A stretch of 64,000 nt of DNA, taken from the NCBI RefSeq assembly GCF_003202035.1, contig NZ_QJKC01000001.1, positions 133,114 to 197,113 on the forward strand, in the 5' to 3' direction. Shown in pieces: positions 18,154 through 27,187 of this stretch (the first letter of the stretch is position 1; every line of letters starts with the position of its first letter). The notes under the pieces were generated by a model. The model had not been told where the DNA came from and did no database searches. It saw only the letters and a program-made list of their open reading frames with translations. Source of the DNA: Aquitalea magnusonii. Its GTDB lineage: Bacteria > Pseudomonadota > Gammaproteobacteria > Burkholderiales > Chromobacteriaceae. The translations under genes were made by a program, and so were the position numbers.

Positions 18154-18807
18154 ATGCTGCATGCAGACGAAGCCGCGGCCCTGCAGGCTTCGATAGAGCG
18201 AGTGGGCGCGCGGGTGACGGCAGCGCTGCAAGACAAGCCCGGCGTTGACTATGCGGTGGCATTTGTCGGCAATCTGCATCGCGGCATCGATCAAACCATG
18301 GCGCAGGCAGCCTTGCGTGGCGAGCCGGTGGCCTGCCGGGCCGGCTGCGCCAGCTGCTGCAGCCTGCGGGTGGAAGTGGCGCCGGCCGAAGCCCTGCTGA
18401 TTGCCCGGCAACTACGCAGCGGCCCGGCAGAGCGGCTCGCGCAGCTGCGGCAGGCCCTGCAACGGCAACAATCCGTGCTGGCGCAAGAGGGTGCCATACG
18501 GCCGCCCTGCGCGTTCTTGCAGGATGCGCTGTGCAGCATTTATCCATGGCGGCCAGCCAGCTGCCGCAAGGCGCATTCCTTTTCTGCCGAGGCCTGCCAG
18601 AGCGGGGCGGCACAACTGCCGCAGGACCTGGCCATTACCCTGGCAGCAGAAGCCTTGCAGCGCGGCACGGCACTGGGCTATCGCCAGCGCGGGCTGGATG
18701 GCGCGGTACAGGAATTGAGCGCTGCCGTATTACAGGCACTGGCAGACGACACGGCGGCAAGCCGCTGGTACGCCGCAGCGGACAACAGCACAGCCGCTCA
18801 GGGCTGA
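18154..18807 (+). CDS. YkgJ-family cysteine cluster protein
   Basis: 217 residues. The motif CRAGCASCC (C-x3-C-x2-CC), then a later PPCAFLQDALCSIYPWRPASCRKAHSF, is the CxxCxxCC zinc/iron cluster family. Function is unknown; it probably binds a metal or Fe-S cluster. Start chosen because AGGAAGG sits eight bases upstream; an ATG six bases earlier overlaps that site. Its end overlaps the convergent LysE gene by 10 bp. Confidence 0.8.
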   Translation: MLHADEAAALQASIERVGARVTAALQDKPGVDYAVAFVGNLHRGIDQTMAQAALRGEPVACRAGCASCCSLRVEVAPAEALLIARQLRSGPAERLAQLRQALQRQQSVLAQEGAIRPPCAFLQDALCSIYPWRPASCRKAHSFSAEACQSGAAQLPQDLAITLAAEALQRGTALGYRQRGLDGAVQELSAAVLQALADDTAASRWYAAADNSTAAQG

Positions 18808-19433
18808 CCCGGACGCTGCAACAGCAGCAGTCGGGCGGCCAGACCGAGAAACACCAGGGTCAGCGCCCGCCCTTGCCACAGCGCAAAGCGCGGCTGTGTC
18901 TGCAAATAGCGCCCCAATGCCCCGCTGAACTGTGCCAGCAAGGCATTGAAAGCCAGCCCGGTCACCGCCAGCACCAGCCCCAGCAGCAAAACCTGCTGGG
19001 CAACATGGCCGTGGGCGATATTGACGAACTGCGGCAGGAATACCATGAAAAACAGCAGCGCCTTGGGGTTGAGCAGGCTGTTCAGCATCGCCATGCGTAC
19101 CACCTGGCGGTGACTGCGGCGCTCACCGCCCAGCAGGGCCAGCATGCCGCCGGCCCGCCAGGATTTCCACGCCAGCCAGAGCAGATACGCCGCCCCGCCC
19201 AGCCGCAGCAGGTCGAACATCGGCGGCCAGCCTGCCAGCATGGCGGTAATGCCGCTGGCGGTCAGAATGGTGAACACCATGTCCGCCACAGCAATGCCCA
19301 GCGCCGCCGCCAGCCCGCCGGAGCGGCCCATGGTGGTGGAATACGACAGCACAAACGCCATATTCGGCCCCGGCGACAAAAACAGCAGCAGCACGGTTGC
19401 CATGAACAGCAACAGGGTTGAGGCAGAAATCAT
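18798..19433 (-). CDS. LysE/RhtB-family amino acid exporter
   Basis: 211 residues with about six membrane helices. The N-terminal LLLFLSPGPNMAFVLSYSTTMG is the family hallmark and SLLNPKALLFFMVFLPQFV follows in the middle. These proteins export amino acids or homoserine lactones at the inner membrane. The specific substrate cannot be read from sequence. It is convergent with the YkgJ gene. Confidence 0.85.
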   Translation of the reverse strand: MISASTLLLFMATVLLLFLSPGPNMAFVLSYSTTMGRSGGLAAALGIAVADMVFTILTASGITAMLAGWPPMFDLLRLGGAAYLLWLAWKSWRAGGMLALLGGERRSHRQVVRMAMLNSLLNPKALLFFMVFLPQFVNIAHGHVAQQVLLLGLVLAVTGLAFNALLAQFSGALGRYLQTQPRFALWQGRALTLVFLGLAARLLLLQRPGQP

Positions 19434-19500
19434 GATCTGTCCTTGGAGTGTGTCGTGGCGGGCAAGAGGCCGTTGTCTGGCCTGTCCTGCGTGTTCAGCA

Positions 19501-19635
19501 TTACAAAATGCGGATGATGTTCTTGATCAGCCGGGTCTGCCCTGCGCTGGCCGGCTTGTTTTCCTGGCGGTGCCCGGCCAGCATGGCCAGCGCCAGCAGC
19601 AGGGCAAGCAGGAGTATGGTTTTGGATTGGGACAT
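19501..19635 (-). CDS. Possible small membrane peptide
   Basis: A 44-residue open frame starts MSQSKTILLLALLLALAMLA, a single hydrophobic helix, then a basic tail. It lies 66 bp upstream of and codirectional with the LysE gene. There is no clear ribosome site, so it may be a chance frame; it is listed because composition and position fit a small membrane protein. Confidence 0.3.
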   Translation of the reverse strand: MSQSKTILLLALLLALAMLAGHRQENKPASAGQTRLIKNIIRIL

Positions 19636-19726
19636 GGCAGCCGCCGCAGGAATAATATTTGAGCGGCTATTTTAGGCCGGTCGGCGCTGGCCGGATAGCG
19701 TGCGCGTCAATGAAAGGGAGAAAATC

Positions 19727-20161
19727 ATGATGGGAACGGCCAGCTGGTTGTTCTGGGCCTTGTTGTCGGCGGTATTTGCCGCACTGACCGCGATTTTTGC
19801 CAAGATAGGCATCCGCGGCGTGGATTCCGACCTGGCCACGCTGATTCGCACCGCCATCATCAGCGTGGTGCTGTCGCTATTTGTCTGGCTTGGCGGCAAA
19901 TGGAGCAACCCCCTGCAGCTATCCGGCAAGACCTGGCTGTTTCTCGGCCTGTCCGGCATCGCCACCGGCCTGTCCTGGGCCTGCTATTTCCGCGCCCTGC
20001 AAATGGGAGAAGCATCGAAAGTGGCCCCGGTCGACAAGCTGAGCCTGGTGCTGGTGGCCGTGTTTGCCGTGATCTTTCTTGGCGAGCGCCCGGCCCCGCG
20101 CGAATGGCTGGGCATTGCCATGGTGGCTGGCGGGGTAGTGGTGCTGGCCCTCAAGCGCTAA
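19727..20161 (+). CDS. EamA-domain DMT transporter, half-size
   Basis: 144 residues, about five membrane helices, one EamA domain instead of the usual two (LLSAVFAALTAIFAKIGIRGVDS at the start, VDKLSLVLVAVFAVIFLGERPAPREWLGIAMVAGGV at the end). Half-size members act as homo- or heterodimers, as in EmrE-like transporters. GGGAG precedes the start. It is the last core gene before ssrA. Confidence 0.85.
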   Translation: MMGTASWLFWALLSAVFAALTAIFAKIGIRGVDSDLATLIRTAIISVVLSLFVWLGGKWSNPLQLSGKTWLFLGLSGIATGLSWACYFRALQMGEASKVAPVDKLSLVLVAVFAVIFLGERPAPREWLGIAMVAGGVVVLALKR

Positions 20162-20350
20162 GCGCCGCCGCCCCAGGCCCGGCTGCGGGTACGCCTGCTG
20201 CGTGGCCGGCATCGACAGACCTTGCCCCACGGCGCATTGTGTTAGCCGCGCCAACCCCCACTCATTGCCCGGCCTGCTGCCGAATGATTTCGCCGCGGCA
20301 GCCAGACTAGTCGCCACGGACGTTTCACTGTATACTTGTCAGTCTTATCT

Positions 20351-20715
20351 GGGGGCGACCTGGTTTCGACGGGGGTTGCGAAGCGGATGAGGGCATACCG
20401 GGATTTCAGTCACCCCGTAAAAAGCTGAATTTTTTTAGTCGCAAACGACGAAACTTACGCTCTAGCAGCCTAACGGCCGGCTAGACACTACAACGGTTCG
20501 CAGATGGGCCGGGGGCGTCAAAACCCTGTAGTGTCACTCTACATCTGCTAGTGCTGTGCCGGGTTACTTGGCACTGTGCGAAACTCAAGGTAACTCGCCA
20601 AAGCCCAGCCTGTCCGTCGGCGTGGTGGAGGTTAAATCCAAATGACACGACTAAGTATGTAGATCTCACCGTAGAGGACTTTCGGACGCGGGTTCGATTC
20701 CCGCCGCCTCCACCA
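20351..20715 (+). ncRNA. ssrA: Transfer-messenger RNA
   Basis: The 5' end GGGGGCGACCTGGTTTCGAC pairs with the 3' acceptor CGCCTCC followed by encoded CCA, and a T-arm GGGTTCGATTCCC lies near the 3' end. The tag frame GCAAACGACGAAACTTACGC then CTAGCAGCCTAA encodes ANDETYALAA, the Neisseriales-type tag. 365 nt. Rescues stalled ribosomes with SmpB. The 3' end doubles as the attachment site of the island that begins at once downstream. Confidence 0.95.
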
Positions 20716-20786
20716 AATTCACATGTCACCGAAAGACATGTAACGACAAAACCCCGATAGCTTAAGGCTTTCGGGGTTTTTTCTTA
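20690..20786 (+). repeat. attL: ssrA 3' end plus terminator, left direct repeat of the island region
   Basis: This 97 bp stretch (T-arm and acceptor of ssrA, hairpin ACATGTC/GACATGT, terminator) recurs at 46729-46822 with identity over the last 77 bp and a 3 bp deletion plus one mismatch in the acceptor part. Direct repeats of a tRNA or tmRNA 3' end next to an integrase mark site-specific integration. Confidence 0.9.
20748..20784 (+). terminator. ssrA terminator
   Basis: AAACCCCGA / TCGGGGTTTTTT hairpin, 32 bp beyond the mature tmRNA end. It lies inside the att repeat and so is duplicated at the other end of the islands. Confidence 0.85.
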
Positions 20787-20829
20787 TGTCACGGTGCGAC
20801 ATGCAGCGCCTTGACATGCCAACAAATCC

Positions 20830-20878
20830 GTTGGTATCTATGTTGGTAGATTTGATACCAACACGGGCAGATACCAAC
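20830..20878. promoter_or_regulatory. GTTGGTA repeats before the integrase (candidate arm-type or operator sites)
   Basis: GTTGGTATC at 20830 and GTTGGTAGA at 20842 are followed by the inverse GATACCAAC at 20854 and 20870, the last ending one base before the integrase ATG. Two more GTTGGT copies with the same 12 bp phasing occur at 37160 and 37172, beside the middle att-like site. Occurrence at both ends of island 1 points to integrase arm sites. Confidence 0.55.
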
Positions 20879-20879
20879 A

Positions 20880-22097
20880 ATGGCAATTACAGATACTGCA
20901 TGCAAAAATGCCAAACCCAAAGAAGATGGCAAGCCAATCAAGCTCTCCGACGAGAAAGGCCTCTTCCTTCTCGTCAACTCATCCGGAAAGTACTGGCGCC
21001 TTGCTTATCGGTTCACACAAAAGCAGAAAACGCTTGCTCTTGGCGTCTACCCTGAAGTCACGTTAAAACAAGCTCGAGATAAGCGAGATGAGGCTCGCCG
21101 ACTGCTAGCAGAGGGCATAGACCCTGGCGAGCACCGGAAATTAATCAAAGCCACTAAAGCACTCCAAGCAGACAATACTTTTGAAGCCGTGGCACGCGAA
21201 TGGTTTGCCAAATACAAACCTACGTGGACGGATGGGCACGCCGATCGCATCATCAGACGCTTGGAAAGAGATGCGTTTCCTTGGCTTGGTGGGCGTCCCA
21301 TCTACGAGATTGAAGCACCGGAACTACTTGCCAGCCTTCAAAGGATCGAGCAACGAGGAACGATTGAGACCGCCCATCGAGCCAAGCAAAACATCAGCCA
21401 AGTATTCCAGTATGCAATCGCAACTGGTCGTGCCAAGCGAAATCCTGCAGCCGACCTGACGCGGGCACTCTCACCAGTTGTAAAGACTTCATTCCCGACC
21501 ATTACTGACCCTGCAAAGATTGCTGAACTTCTTCGCGCCATTGATGGCTACCAAGGGACATTGGAAACAAGATGCGCTCTTAGGCTCGCGCCACTGGTCT
21601 TCGTCCGCCCAGGAGAGCTACGCCAAGCCGCCTGGAGTGAGATTGACCTTGAGAACGGATTTTGGATTATCCCAGCAAAGCGCATGAAAATGAGGGAGAA
21701 GCATGTGGTACCGCTTTCCTCACAGGCGGTAGCAATATTACGCGAGCTTGAACCGCTCACAGCGAATGGCAAGTACGTCTTTCCCGGCGCACGTTCGAAC
21801 AAGCGCCCTATGTCCGAGAATACAGTTAATGCTGCTTTGCGTAGACTTGGCTACGACAAAGACACAATGACTGGCCATGGCTTCCGCCACATGGCATCAA
21901 CCCTGCTGAATGAGCAAGGATGGAATCGCGATGCTATCGAGCGCCAGATGGCACACGCAGAACGCAACAGCATTCGGGCAACCTACAACTATGCCGAATA
22001 CATGCCTGAGCGCATAAAGATGATGCAGGCTTGGGCCGATTATCTTGATTCGTTAAAGGCCGGAGTAAAGATCACTCCTATTTTTAAGGCGTCATGA
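20880..22097 (+). CDS. Tyrosine-type site-specific integrase of island 1
   Basis: 405 residues of the P4-like integrase group. The N-terminal arm-binding domain (ITDTACKNAKPKEDGKPIKL...LGVYPEVTLKQARDKRDEAR) precedes a core-binding domain and the catalytic domain, with the first Arg in VFVRPGELRQAAW, HxxR in GHGFRHMAST and the terminal Tyr near NYAEYMPERIK. It starts 165 bp from the ssrA 3' end, the standard position for an integrase using that target. GC content is lower than in the core. It appears intact. Confidence 0.95.
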   Translation: MAITDTACKNAKPKEDGKPIKLSDEKGLFLLVNSSGKYWRLAYRFTQKQKTLALGVYPEVTLKQARDKRDEARRLLAEGIDPGEHRKLIKATKALQADNTFEAVAREWFAKYKPTWTDGHADRIIRRLERDAFPWLGGRPIYEIEAPELLASLQRIEQRGTIETAHRAKQNISQVFQYAIATGRAKRNPAADLTRALSPVVKTSFPTITDPAKIAELLRAIDGYQGTLETRCALRLAPLVFVRPGELRQAAWSEIDLENGFWIIPAKRMKMREKHVVPLSSQAVAILRELEPLTANGKYVFPGARSNKRPMSENTVNAALRRLGYDKDTMTGHGFRHMASTLLNEQGWNRDAIERQMAHAERNSIRATYNYAEYMPERIKMMQAWADYLDSLKAGVKITPIFKAS

Positions 22098-22543
22098 TGA
22101 GCGAATCTGAAATATACGGAGAGACAAGAATTCTTCTGGCACTTCAGAGGAATGAAAGAGCACAGAAATGGGCTGAAGCCGCCTATGAGTTTGAGCGCCT
22201 CAATGCGCCCGACAAGCTTAATGTGCTACTCACTTCAGGCGATTCAGTACCCAAGCACATTTCTGCCATGCTAGCAGGTAAATCATTGGCACATAAAGGA
22301 AAAGGCAAGGCGCATGCGCATCATCCGCTTAAGAGGTACAGCCTATTGAAAGCCGCACATGAAAGCAACAAAGAATGCGGAATCGAAACCGACCTACCGA
22401 ATTTAGATGAGATTGTTCATTGGGTCGCAGAAGAATGTGGCATGTCATACGACACACTGAAGAATAAGACCAAGAAAAAAGTACCTGAGTACAAGGCATA
22501 CATAGAGCACGTCAAGAATGAAATTCTGAATGAAGAAATTTAA
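22094..22543 (+). CDS. Hypothetical protein overlapping the integrase
   Basis: 149 residues, mainly helical, no recognised domain (MSESEIYGETRILLALQRNE... SYDTLKNKTKKKVPEYKAYI). Its start overlaps the integrase stop (ATGATGA), which implies translational coupling. Conserved position next to an integrase suggests a role in integration or its control, but no homologue is recognised. Confidence 0.7.
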   Translation: MMSESEIYGETRILLALQRNERAQKWAEAAYEFERLNAPDKLNVLLTSGDSVPKHISAMLAGKSLAHKGKGKAHAHHPLKRYSLLKAAHESNKECGIETDLPNLDEIVHWVAEECGMSYDTLKNKTKKKVPEYKAYIEHVKNEILNEEI

Positions 22544-22607
22544 GGCTTGTCAAGGTCTATTTTCATGAAAATATAGACCCTCTCAATCCGCATCATAAAA
22601 ATTAAAG

Positions 22608-22662
22608 TAACGCCATCACACGACGTCCCGCGCCATAGCAGGACAAGTGTGATGGCGTTTTT
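22608..22662 (+). terminator. Terminator after the integrase operon
   Basis: The arms ACGCCATCACAC / GTGTGATGGCGT enclose about 28 bases and are followed by a T-rich tail. Confidence 0.7.
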
Positions 22663-22691
22663 CTTTGCTCTTTAACAATTTGGAATTAGTC

Positions 22692-22907
22692 ATGAATGCT
22701 AACGATCATGCCTTAAATATTGCCTTCATCAGGGAAGCTACTGCTGCACAGATGCTGGGGGTGAGCAAACGCACCATCCAGCGCTGGGAGAAGGAAGGTG
22801 GCTTTCCTCGCAAAATTAAACTTGGCAAAAACACCAGCGCTTACAAGCTTGAGGAGATAAATAAATGGATTGAGGAACGGTGCAATGCTGACAAATCGAA
22901 GTCTTAG
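22692..22907 (+). CDS. AlpA-like transcriptional regulator / excisionase
   Basis: 71 residues. The MerR-like winged-helix motif IREATAAQMLGVSKRTIQRWEKEGGFPRKIKLG is typical of AlpA, which in E. coli activates an excision gene of a P4-like element. Start chosen at MNANDHAL, with GGAAT upstream. Its place beside the integrase fits a role in excision or island gene control. Confidence 0.85.
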   Translation: MNANDHALNIAFIREATAAQMLGVSKRTIQRWEKEGGFPRKIKLGKNTSAYKLEEINKWIEERCNADKSKS

Positions 22908-23050
22908 AAAATTTAGTAGGCTGCTAATGCATAGCCGCCAATTTATCAGGTGCAAATATTATTTGTTGCAAATGCAACTTACCATTTGCTACATAACCTC
23001 AATTTTAAAGTAACTCGAACTGAACAACATTCATTTAAAGGATAAAAACC

Positions 23051-23608
23051 ATGAAAATTGCAGGAATTGACCCGGGATTGAGAAATACCGGTATTGCAAT
23101 TGGAGAACTTGACATTGCAAATTCAAGCTTGATCATTACGGAATTGTACGTGATACAGACGGCACCAATGAATGGTACCTGGAAAACTGAAGATACGCTG
23201 CGTCGCTGTAAGGAAATTTACAACAAAACCAAGGAGTACACAAAAGATTGCCAAATCATCTTTGCAGAACTGCCCACTGGAGGTAGCAATAACCAAACTG
23301 CATTCGCTCTCGGCGCTGGATTTACTGCTGCACTGATTGGCCTTCCACAGTCATTGATTACTGTCAGCCCCCACGACGTAAAGAAAACCGTCCTTTCTGA
23401 ACATCCGGCAAAAGATCGCAACAAAGGGGCGATGGTATCTTGGGCGATAGATAAGCATCCGGAGGCGCCTTGGCCAACCTACCCTTATCAAGGGAAATTT
23501 AATCCAGTGGAAAATTTCAGCTATTTGGAACATCTTGCCGATGCAATCGCTGCGATTTATGCCGGCATTAATAAAGTCAAGGAAAGAAATGGCAAGACAG
23601 GTCGCTAA
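23051..23608 (+). CDS. RuvC-like Holliday-junction-resolvase-fold nuclease
   Basis: 185 residues. The N-terminal GIDPGLRNTGIAI with Asp7, FAELPTGG with Glu73, and C-terminal YLEHLADAIAAI with Glu160 and Asp164 reproduce the acidic residues of the RNase H-fold RuvC nucleases. Chromosomal RuvC is longer in contacts and shares little other sequence, so this is a mobile-element member, perhaps resolving junctions during transfer or replication of the island. It is the first gene of a three-gene run; the next starts 20 bp before its stop. Confidence 0.75.
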   Translation: MKIAGIDPGLRNTGIAIGELDIANSSLIITELYVIQTAPMNGTWKTEDTLRRCKEIYNKTKEYTKDCQIIFAELPTGGSNNQTAFALGAGFTAALIGLPQSLITVSPHDVKKTVLSEHPAKDRNKGAMVSWAIDKHPEAPWPTYPYQGKFNPVENFSYLEHLADAIAAIYAGINKVKERNGKTGR

Positions 23609-24266
23609 AAGCTTTGAGGTTCGTTTTTGTGAAAGGGTAACAATACGGGCCACACAAGAAGAGTGGGATAAGTTAGACATTGTAGCTCGATATCACGGAC
23701 AGACACTTGAGCGTCTCATCCAAAATGCAGAAAAAACCCGGCCTGAGCATATTCAGCGCCCGGAGTGGCTTCGCCAAATCATTAAAACCAGGGGGCAATG
23801 CTGCAAATACTATGTACACAAAGGAGTAGACATCAATATGCAAGCAGCACAAGTCAACCTTCCCAATAAAAACGGAGTCCCAGCCAACCTTACACTTCCC
23901 CAAACAATGAACTACCTGAGCAAGCATGCAATCTGGAACTCTCCTTCAGTACCAATGCGTGAAGTAAACAGTAACGAAGCTATCAATTTCATCCTTGATA
24001 GCAAGTTACTTCAGGCAAATCCACACAGTTCGATTAACGAAATGGAAGGTAGTGTATATGTAGTTTTTCACCCAATTACGCAGGAGGTACACCTTTGCTT
24101 GTATAGCAAAATCGGCAAGTGCTTTATCTTTGATCTGACCAAAATGCCCAACAATCTTACCCATATAGCCGAGGGAGAATTCTTTAATTATGAAGTAGAT
24201 GCATCAGGTTTAACCGTATTGAAAGAAAAGTCCTTCCCGTCCATCCGCCAACAGCTGAAGTTGTAG
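23589..24266 (+). CDS. Hypothetical protein in RuvC-like operon
   Basis: 225 residues. The N-terminal 60 residues look like a ribbon-helix-helix or antitoxin-like DNA-binding segment (VTIRATQEEWDKLDIVARYH GQTLERL, split here by a space), the rest is not recognised. AAGGAAAG precedes the start, and it overlaps the RuvC-like gene by 20 bp, so the two are cotranslated. No catalytic motif is seen. Confidence 0.65.
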   Translation: MARQVAKSFEVRFCERVTIRATQEEWDKLDIVARYHGQTLERLIQNAEKTRPEHIQRPEWLRQIIKTRGQCCKYYVHKGVDINMQAAQVNLPNKNGVPANLTLPQTMNYLSKHAIWNSPSVPMREVNSNEAINFILDSKLLQANPHSSINEMEGSVYVVFHPITQEVHLCLYSKIGKCFIFDLTKMPNNLTHIAEGEFFNYEVDASGLTVLKEKSFPSIRQQLKL

Positions 24267-24267
24267 C

Positions 24268-25101
24268 ATGGCATTAGATCAATTTGGGCGAGACAGCTTT
24301 AGCATGATTGAATCTTGGCGCCTTGATAATATGGCTAGGATTGCGGTCAAATTGGCATCACTTCCATCAGGAATACTTATGGATGCGTATACAAAAAAGT
24401 ATAACTTTTTATTACGCGAGGATGACATCTTGCCCATCTTGACTATTTCAATGGCACTTTTGATAAAGGGAATACCACCATCACTAAGATGCGCCTTTCC
24501 GACGGACAGTCAGATGCGCTACGGAACGACTACGCGCACCATACTTATACTGGGAGATTTATTATGGCTATGTTCTAAAAGTGTTATCTTTCACAAACTA
24601 GCAAGAGAAGTTGTCAATAATTTGCAACAGAAAAATTATTCAAAAGCGGTTAAAAGCTGTGTAGGGCTATATTTCAGCATTGAAAGCACGCAGCGATCAC
24701 AACGTTTTATACAAAAGGAGAAAATTCTTAATCTGATTAGACGACATGAGACACAATTAGTTATTTTGCCTTCTCTTTTCTCAAGGCGAGAGAAGATAAT
24801 TGAGCCGAGGATGATATATCAGAGGCTTATACAGGGTGGTTTGTCTGCCAGTTTTCTACCCACCCGCGGGCAAAATCGTACCATGAATATGGAGATTGTT
24901 TACATTTCACTTTATGCGGCAGGTTGTTTTCATCAGGGAAGTGGCTACGCCGAAGCAGCTCGTTACTACAACGCTCTTGTAGATACATCGGACTACGCTG
25001 CGAGTACATCATATATACGCAAGTTATATTCACGATTGGTAGCGTTCTTAGATAAGACACTTACCAAACCTATCAAGCCTGTAAGACAGAAGGAATACTA
25101 A
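24268..25101 (+). CDS. Hypothetical protein, third gene of RuvC-like operon
   Basis: 277 residues, helical and basic, with no signal peptide and no recognised motif. A tyrosine/alanine-rich stretch near the C-terminus (YAEAARYYNALVD) resembles a TPR-type helix pair. It starts two bases after the previous stop, so it belongs to the same operon. AT-rich codon use as in the rest of island 1. Confidence 0.6.
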   Translation: MALDQFGRDSFSMIESWRLDNMARIAVKLASLPSGILMDAYTKKYNFLLREDDILPILTISMALLIKGIPPSLRCAFPTDSQMRYGTTTRTILILGDLLWLCSKSVIFHKLAREVVNNLQQKNYSKAVKSCVGLYFSIESTQRSQRFIQKEKILNLIRRHETQLVILPSLFSRREKIIEPRMIYQRLIQGGLSASFLPTRGQNRTMNMEIVYISLYAAGCFHQGSGYAEAARYYNALVDTSDYAASTSYIRKLYSRLVAFLDKTLTKPIKPVRQKEY

Positions 25102-25639
25102 GATACAAGTGCATCTATGTGGGTACCGGATGCAATGCATTTTGTGGGTCTAAAGACCCATTGAAATGCAAAGCCGGCACCCCTTGTTTTCCCTTTTGAA
25201 AACAAATACTTAATAGCACGCAAGGTGTACGCGCAAGGTGTACACTTTTTTCACAATAGGTGTACATAAATTTCCATGACGAATGGAATTTATGTACACC
25301 ACGCTCACACCCCTACAATTCACGCCCCCAACATAGGTGTACATTTCAAGTTGAAGTTTTTTAATTTATGTACATCCTTTCAATCATCTCTTCCTCACCA
25401 TACCTAACCATAGTACATCAGCCCAAGTAGCAGCCGGCCTTCATGAGATGACATCAAAGGAGCGGAGACTCACTTGTTTCACGCGCAAATGGAACGACGG
25501 CCCATCACTAGAAGTAGATTAATCTTGACGATTCCATGCATACGCGGAACACTTCGGAACGACTTTTATAGTTGCACACCAAATGCAACATTGACGACGC
25601 TTCGCATACACACACTCTCAAGTGGATGGAGTACCTATC
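25102..25639. other. 538 bp gene-free region around the GGTGTAC repeats
   Basis: No convincing gene. It holds the repeat cluster in its middle, AT-rich spacers, and directly upstream of the next gene a short region with no recognised promoter. Candidate origin of replication/transfer or control region of the island. Confidence 0.5.
25224..25376. repeat. GGTGTAC repeat cluster
   Basis: GGTGTAC occurs at 25224, 25237, 25259 and 25336 and in inverse form (GTACACC) at 25294, with a degenerate copy near 25370. The copies at 25259 and 25294 form a near-perfect 17 bp inverted repeat (GGTGTACATAAAT...ATTTATGTACACC) with a one-base bulge. Such mixed direct and inverted copies are typical of iterons at replication origins or of multi-site operators. 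Confidence 0.65.
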
Positions 25640-26026
25640 ATGGATAAGCCCGAGATTGATATAACTGTTCAAACCATCGAACGCGCTGTTAAAAGTGCAG
25701 TAGAGGGAGCTGTAGAACGAATCATCGACCAAGCGGCCGAACGGGCTGCTGCCAAGCTTGTTGAATGGGTCATGATGTCAACCTCCAACCTACCTCCGGA
25801 ACAGCGTATCGCCAGCATTGTCGAGCTTCTCAAGACTGGTAAGCCAGGTGCCCTATCTGCTGCTGCACCTCCGGAAAGTAAAACTTCCGACCATGCACAC
25901 GAAGTCTCTCTTGCAGAAGAAAAAACCGAACTTGCCAAGAGCTTCGGCCTAGCTACTAAACTGGGAATTTCATATGGTGATGGTGTTGAGTACCAGAAAC
26001 GGGTGAGAAGTGAGTGGGATGACTAG
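25640..26026 (+). CDS. Hypothetical protein with amphipathic alanine-rich N-terminus
   Basis: 128 residues. The first 50 residues form a long amphipathic helix (IERAVKSAVEGAVERIIDQA, then ERAAAKLVEW) likely to coil. No known domain. Start placed at ATG 25640; a GTG 18 bp upstream is also in frame. It follows the GGTGTAC repeats and may be controlled by them. Confidence 0.55.
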   Translation: MDKPEIDITVQTIERAVKSAVEGAVERIIDQAAERAAAKLVEWVMMSTSNLPPEQRIASIVELLKTGKPGALSAAAPPESKTSDHAHEVSLAEEKTELAKSFGLATKLGISYGDGVEYQKRVRSEWDD

Positions 26027-26302
26027 GTGTAACAACTGTCACCTCACTAACATGCTCAGCAGTGGCCTGCTATGGGTACTTGTGAGCAAATCCGAGACAT
26101 CTCAAACACAAGTCTCGGTCACATTCATACAGGAAGCTTGCAAAGCCAGCCTTAGTAAGCTGTAATACAGGTGCGCTTACGCCAAGCGCGCCAGTCCACC
26201 GTTGGCAAACACATAGTGATGGCTTGGAATTAATTATTGAAAATTTCCCATGCAAATAGCGAGACAAGGTGGACATCGCTTAAATTGCACCAGGAGATTT
26301 CG

Positions 26303-27187
26303 ATGAAGCCATCCTCCCCATACTCCCCATATTCCAAATTACTTCAAGATCTAGAACGGCAAGCCAAAAAAAAGGTTAGAGCTGGCGAAGGCCATTACCT
26401 GCTCAACCTCGAAGCCTTATGCAAAAACCACGGTTATCCCAACCGTGGACAACTTGAACGTCTTGCTCATTCTGAGCAAAGAAAAACATTAGCCGCATCT
26501 CTTGGAATAAAACTTGGAGTCACTCCTGGTTCGGATACTGTTTACCGAGTACTGATTGGTAAGAGTGTCTGGGCTCTTCGCTTGTCACCACATGGACCAC
26601 AGCTCCAACTTCAGGAGCGACCATGCTCCAAATACCCGGATAGAAGTGATATATCTGACTTAGGCATCTTCCAAGTTATCAACCGAGTCACGCCCAAAAA
26701 TGAAAGGGAAAGTGGCCACTGGTCTGTTATGCGATACAGTTACCAGCCCATCCACAGTCTTGAATTTATGCTAGACGACCAAGTAGTACTATTGTCTAAG
26801 CACTTCGGCATTCCATTCCTCGATGACATTGGCAAAGAAGACCAGCAGCATATTTCAGAAACTTCATTTCTGAAAAGTTATGCCTTTCTGGAACTACGGA
26901 ATGCACTACGTTCAGGTGCAAATGACCTTCCAGATTTAGCAAAGTGGTCCTATGGCTTACAACCTGCATGGGCGCATTGTGTTGGAATACCAGACAACTC
27001 GCTTCCTCTATTGCCAAAATTTGTTGATAGTTATTTCAGTATTATCAAGCAGCACTCTAAGCTACTTATACCAGCATACGAGAAAATGTGTGAAAACTGG
27101 AAACTAGTTCCCACGTTAGGTAAAGATGGAGACCTGGACCCTGGGCTCATCCAAAGAGTATTAGATTTGGCAGAAACAATTGAATAA
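26303..27187 (+). CDS. Hypothetical protein of island 1
   Basis: 294 residues, no recognised domain. The N-terminal part is basic (LLQDLERQAKKKVRAGEGHY) and contains LNLEALCKNHGYPNRGQLERL, which could be a small DNA-binding helix pair; the rest is mixed. CAGGAG lies before the chosen ATG. It is separated from neighbours by more than 150 bp on both sides. Confidence 0.6.
   Translation: MKPSSPYSPYSKLLQDLERQAKKKVRAGEGHYLLNLEALCKNHGYPNRGQLERLAHSEQRKTLAASLGIKLGVTPGSDTVYRVLIGKSVWALRLSPHGPQLQLQERPCSKYPDRSDISDLGIFQVINRVTPKNERESGHWSVMRYSYQPIHSLEFMLDDQVVLLSKHFGIPFLDDIGKEDQQHISETSFLKSYAFLELRNALRSGANDLPDLAKWSYGLQPAWAHCVGIPDNSLPLLPKFVDSYFSIIKQHSKLLIPAYEKMCENWKLVPTLGKDGDLDPGLIQRVLDLAETIE

Noticed and set aside
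25102-25639. A CRISPR array at the GGTGTAC repeats.
   Set aside because: The repeated unit is only 7-8 bp, irregularly spaced and in both orientations.
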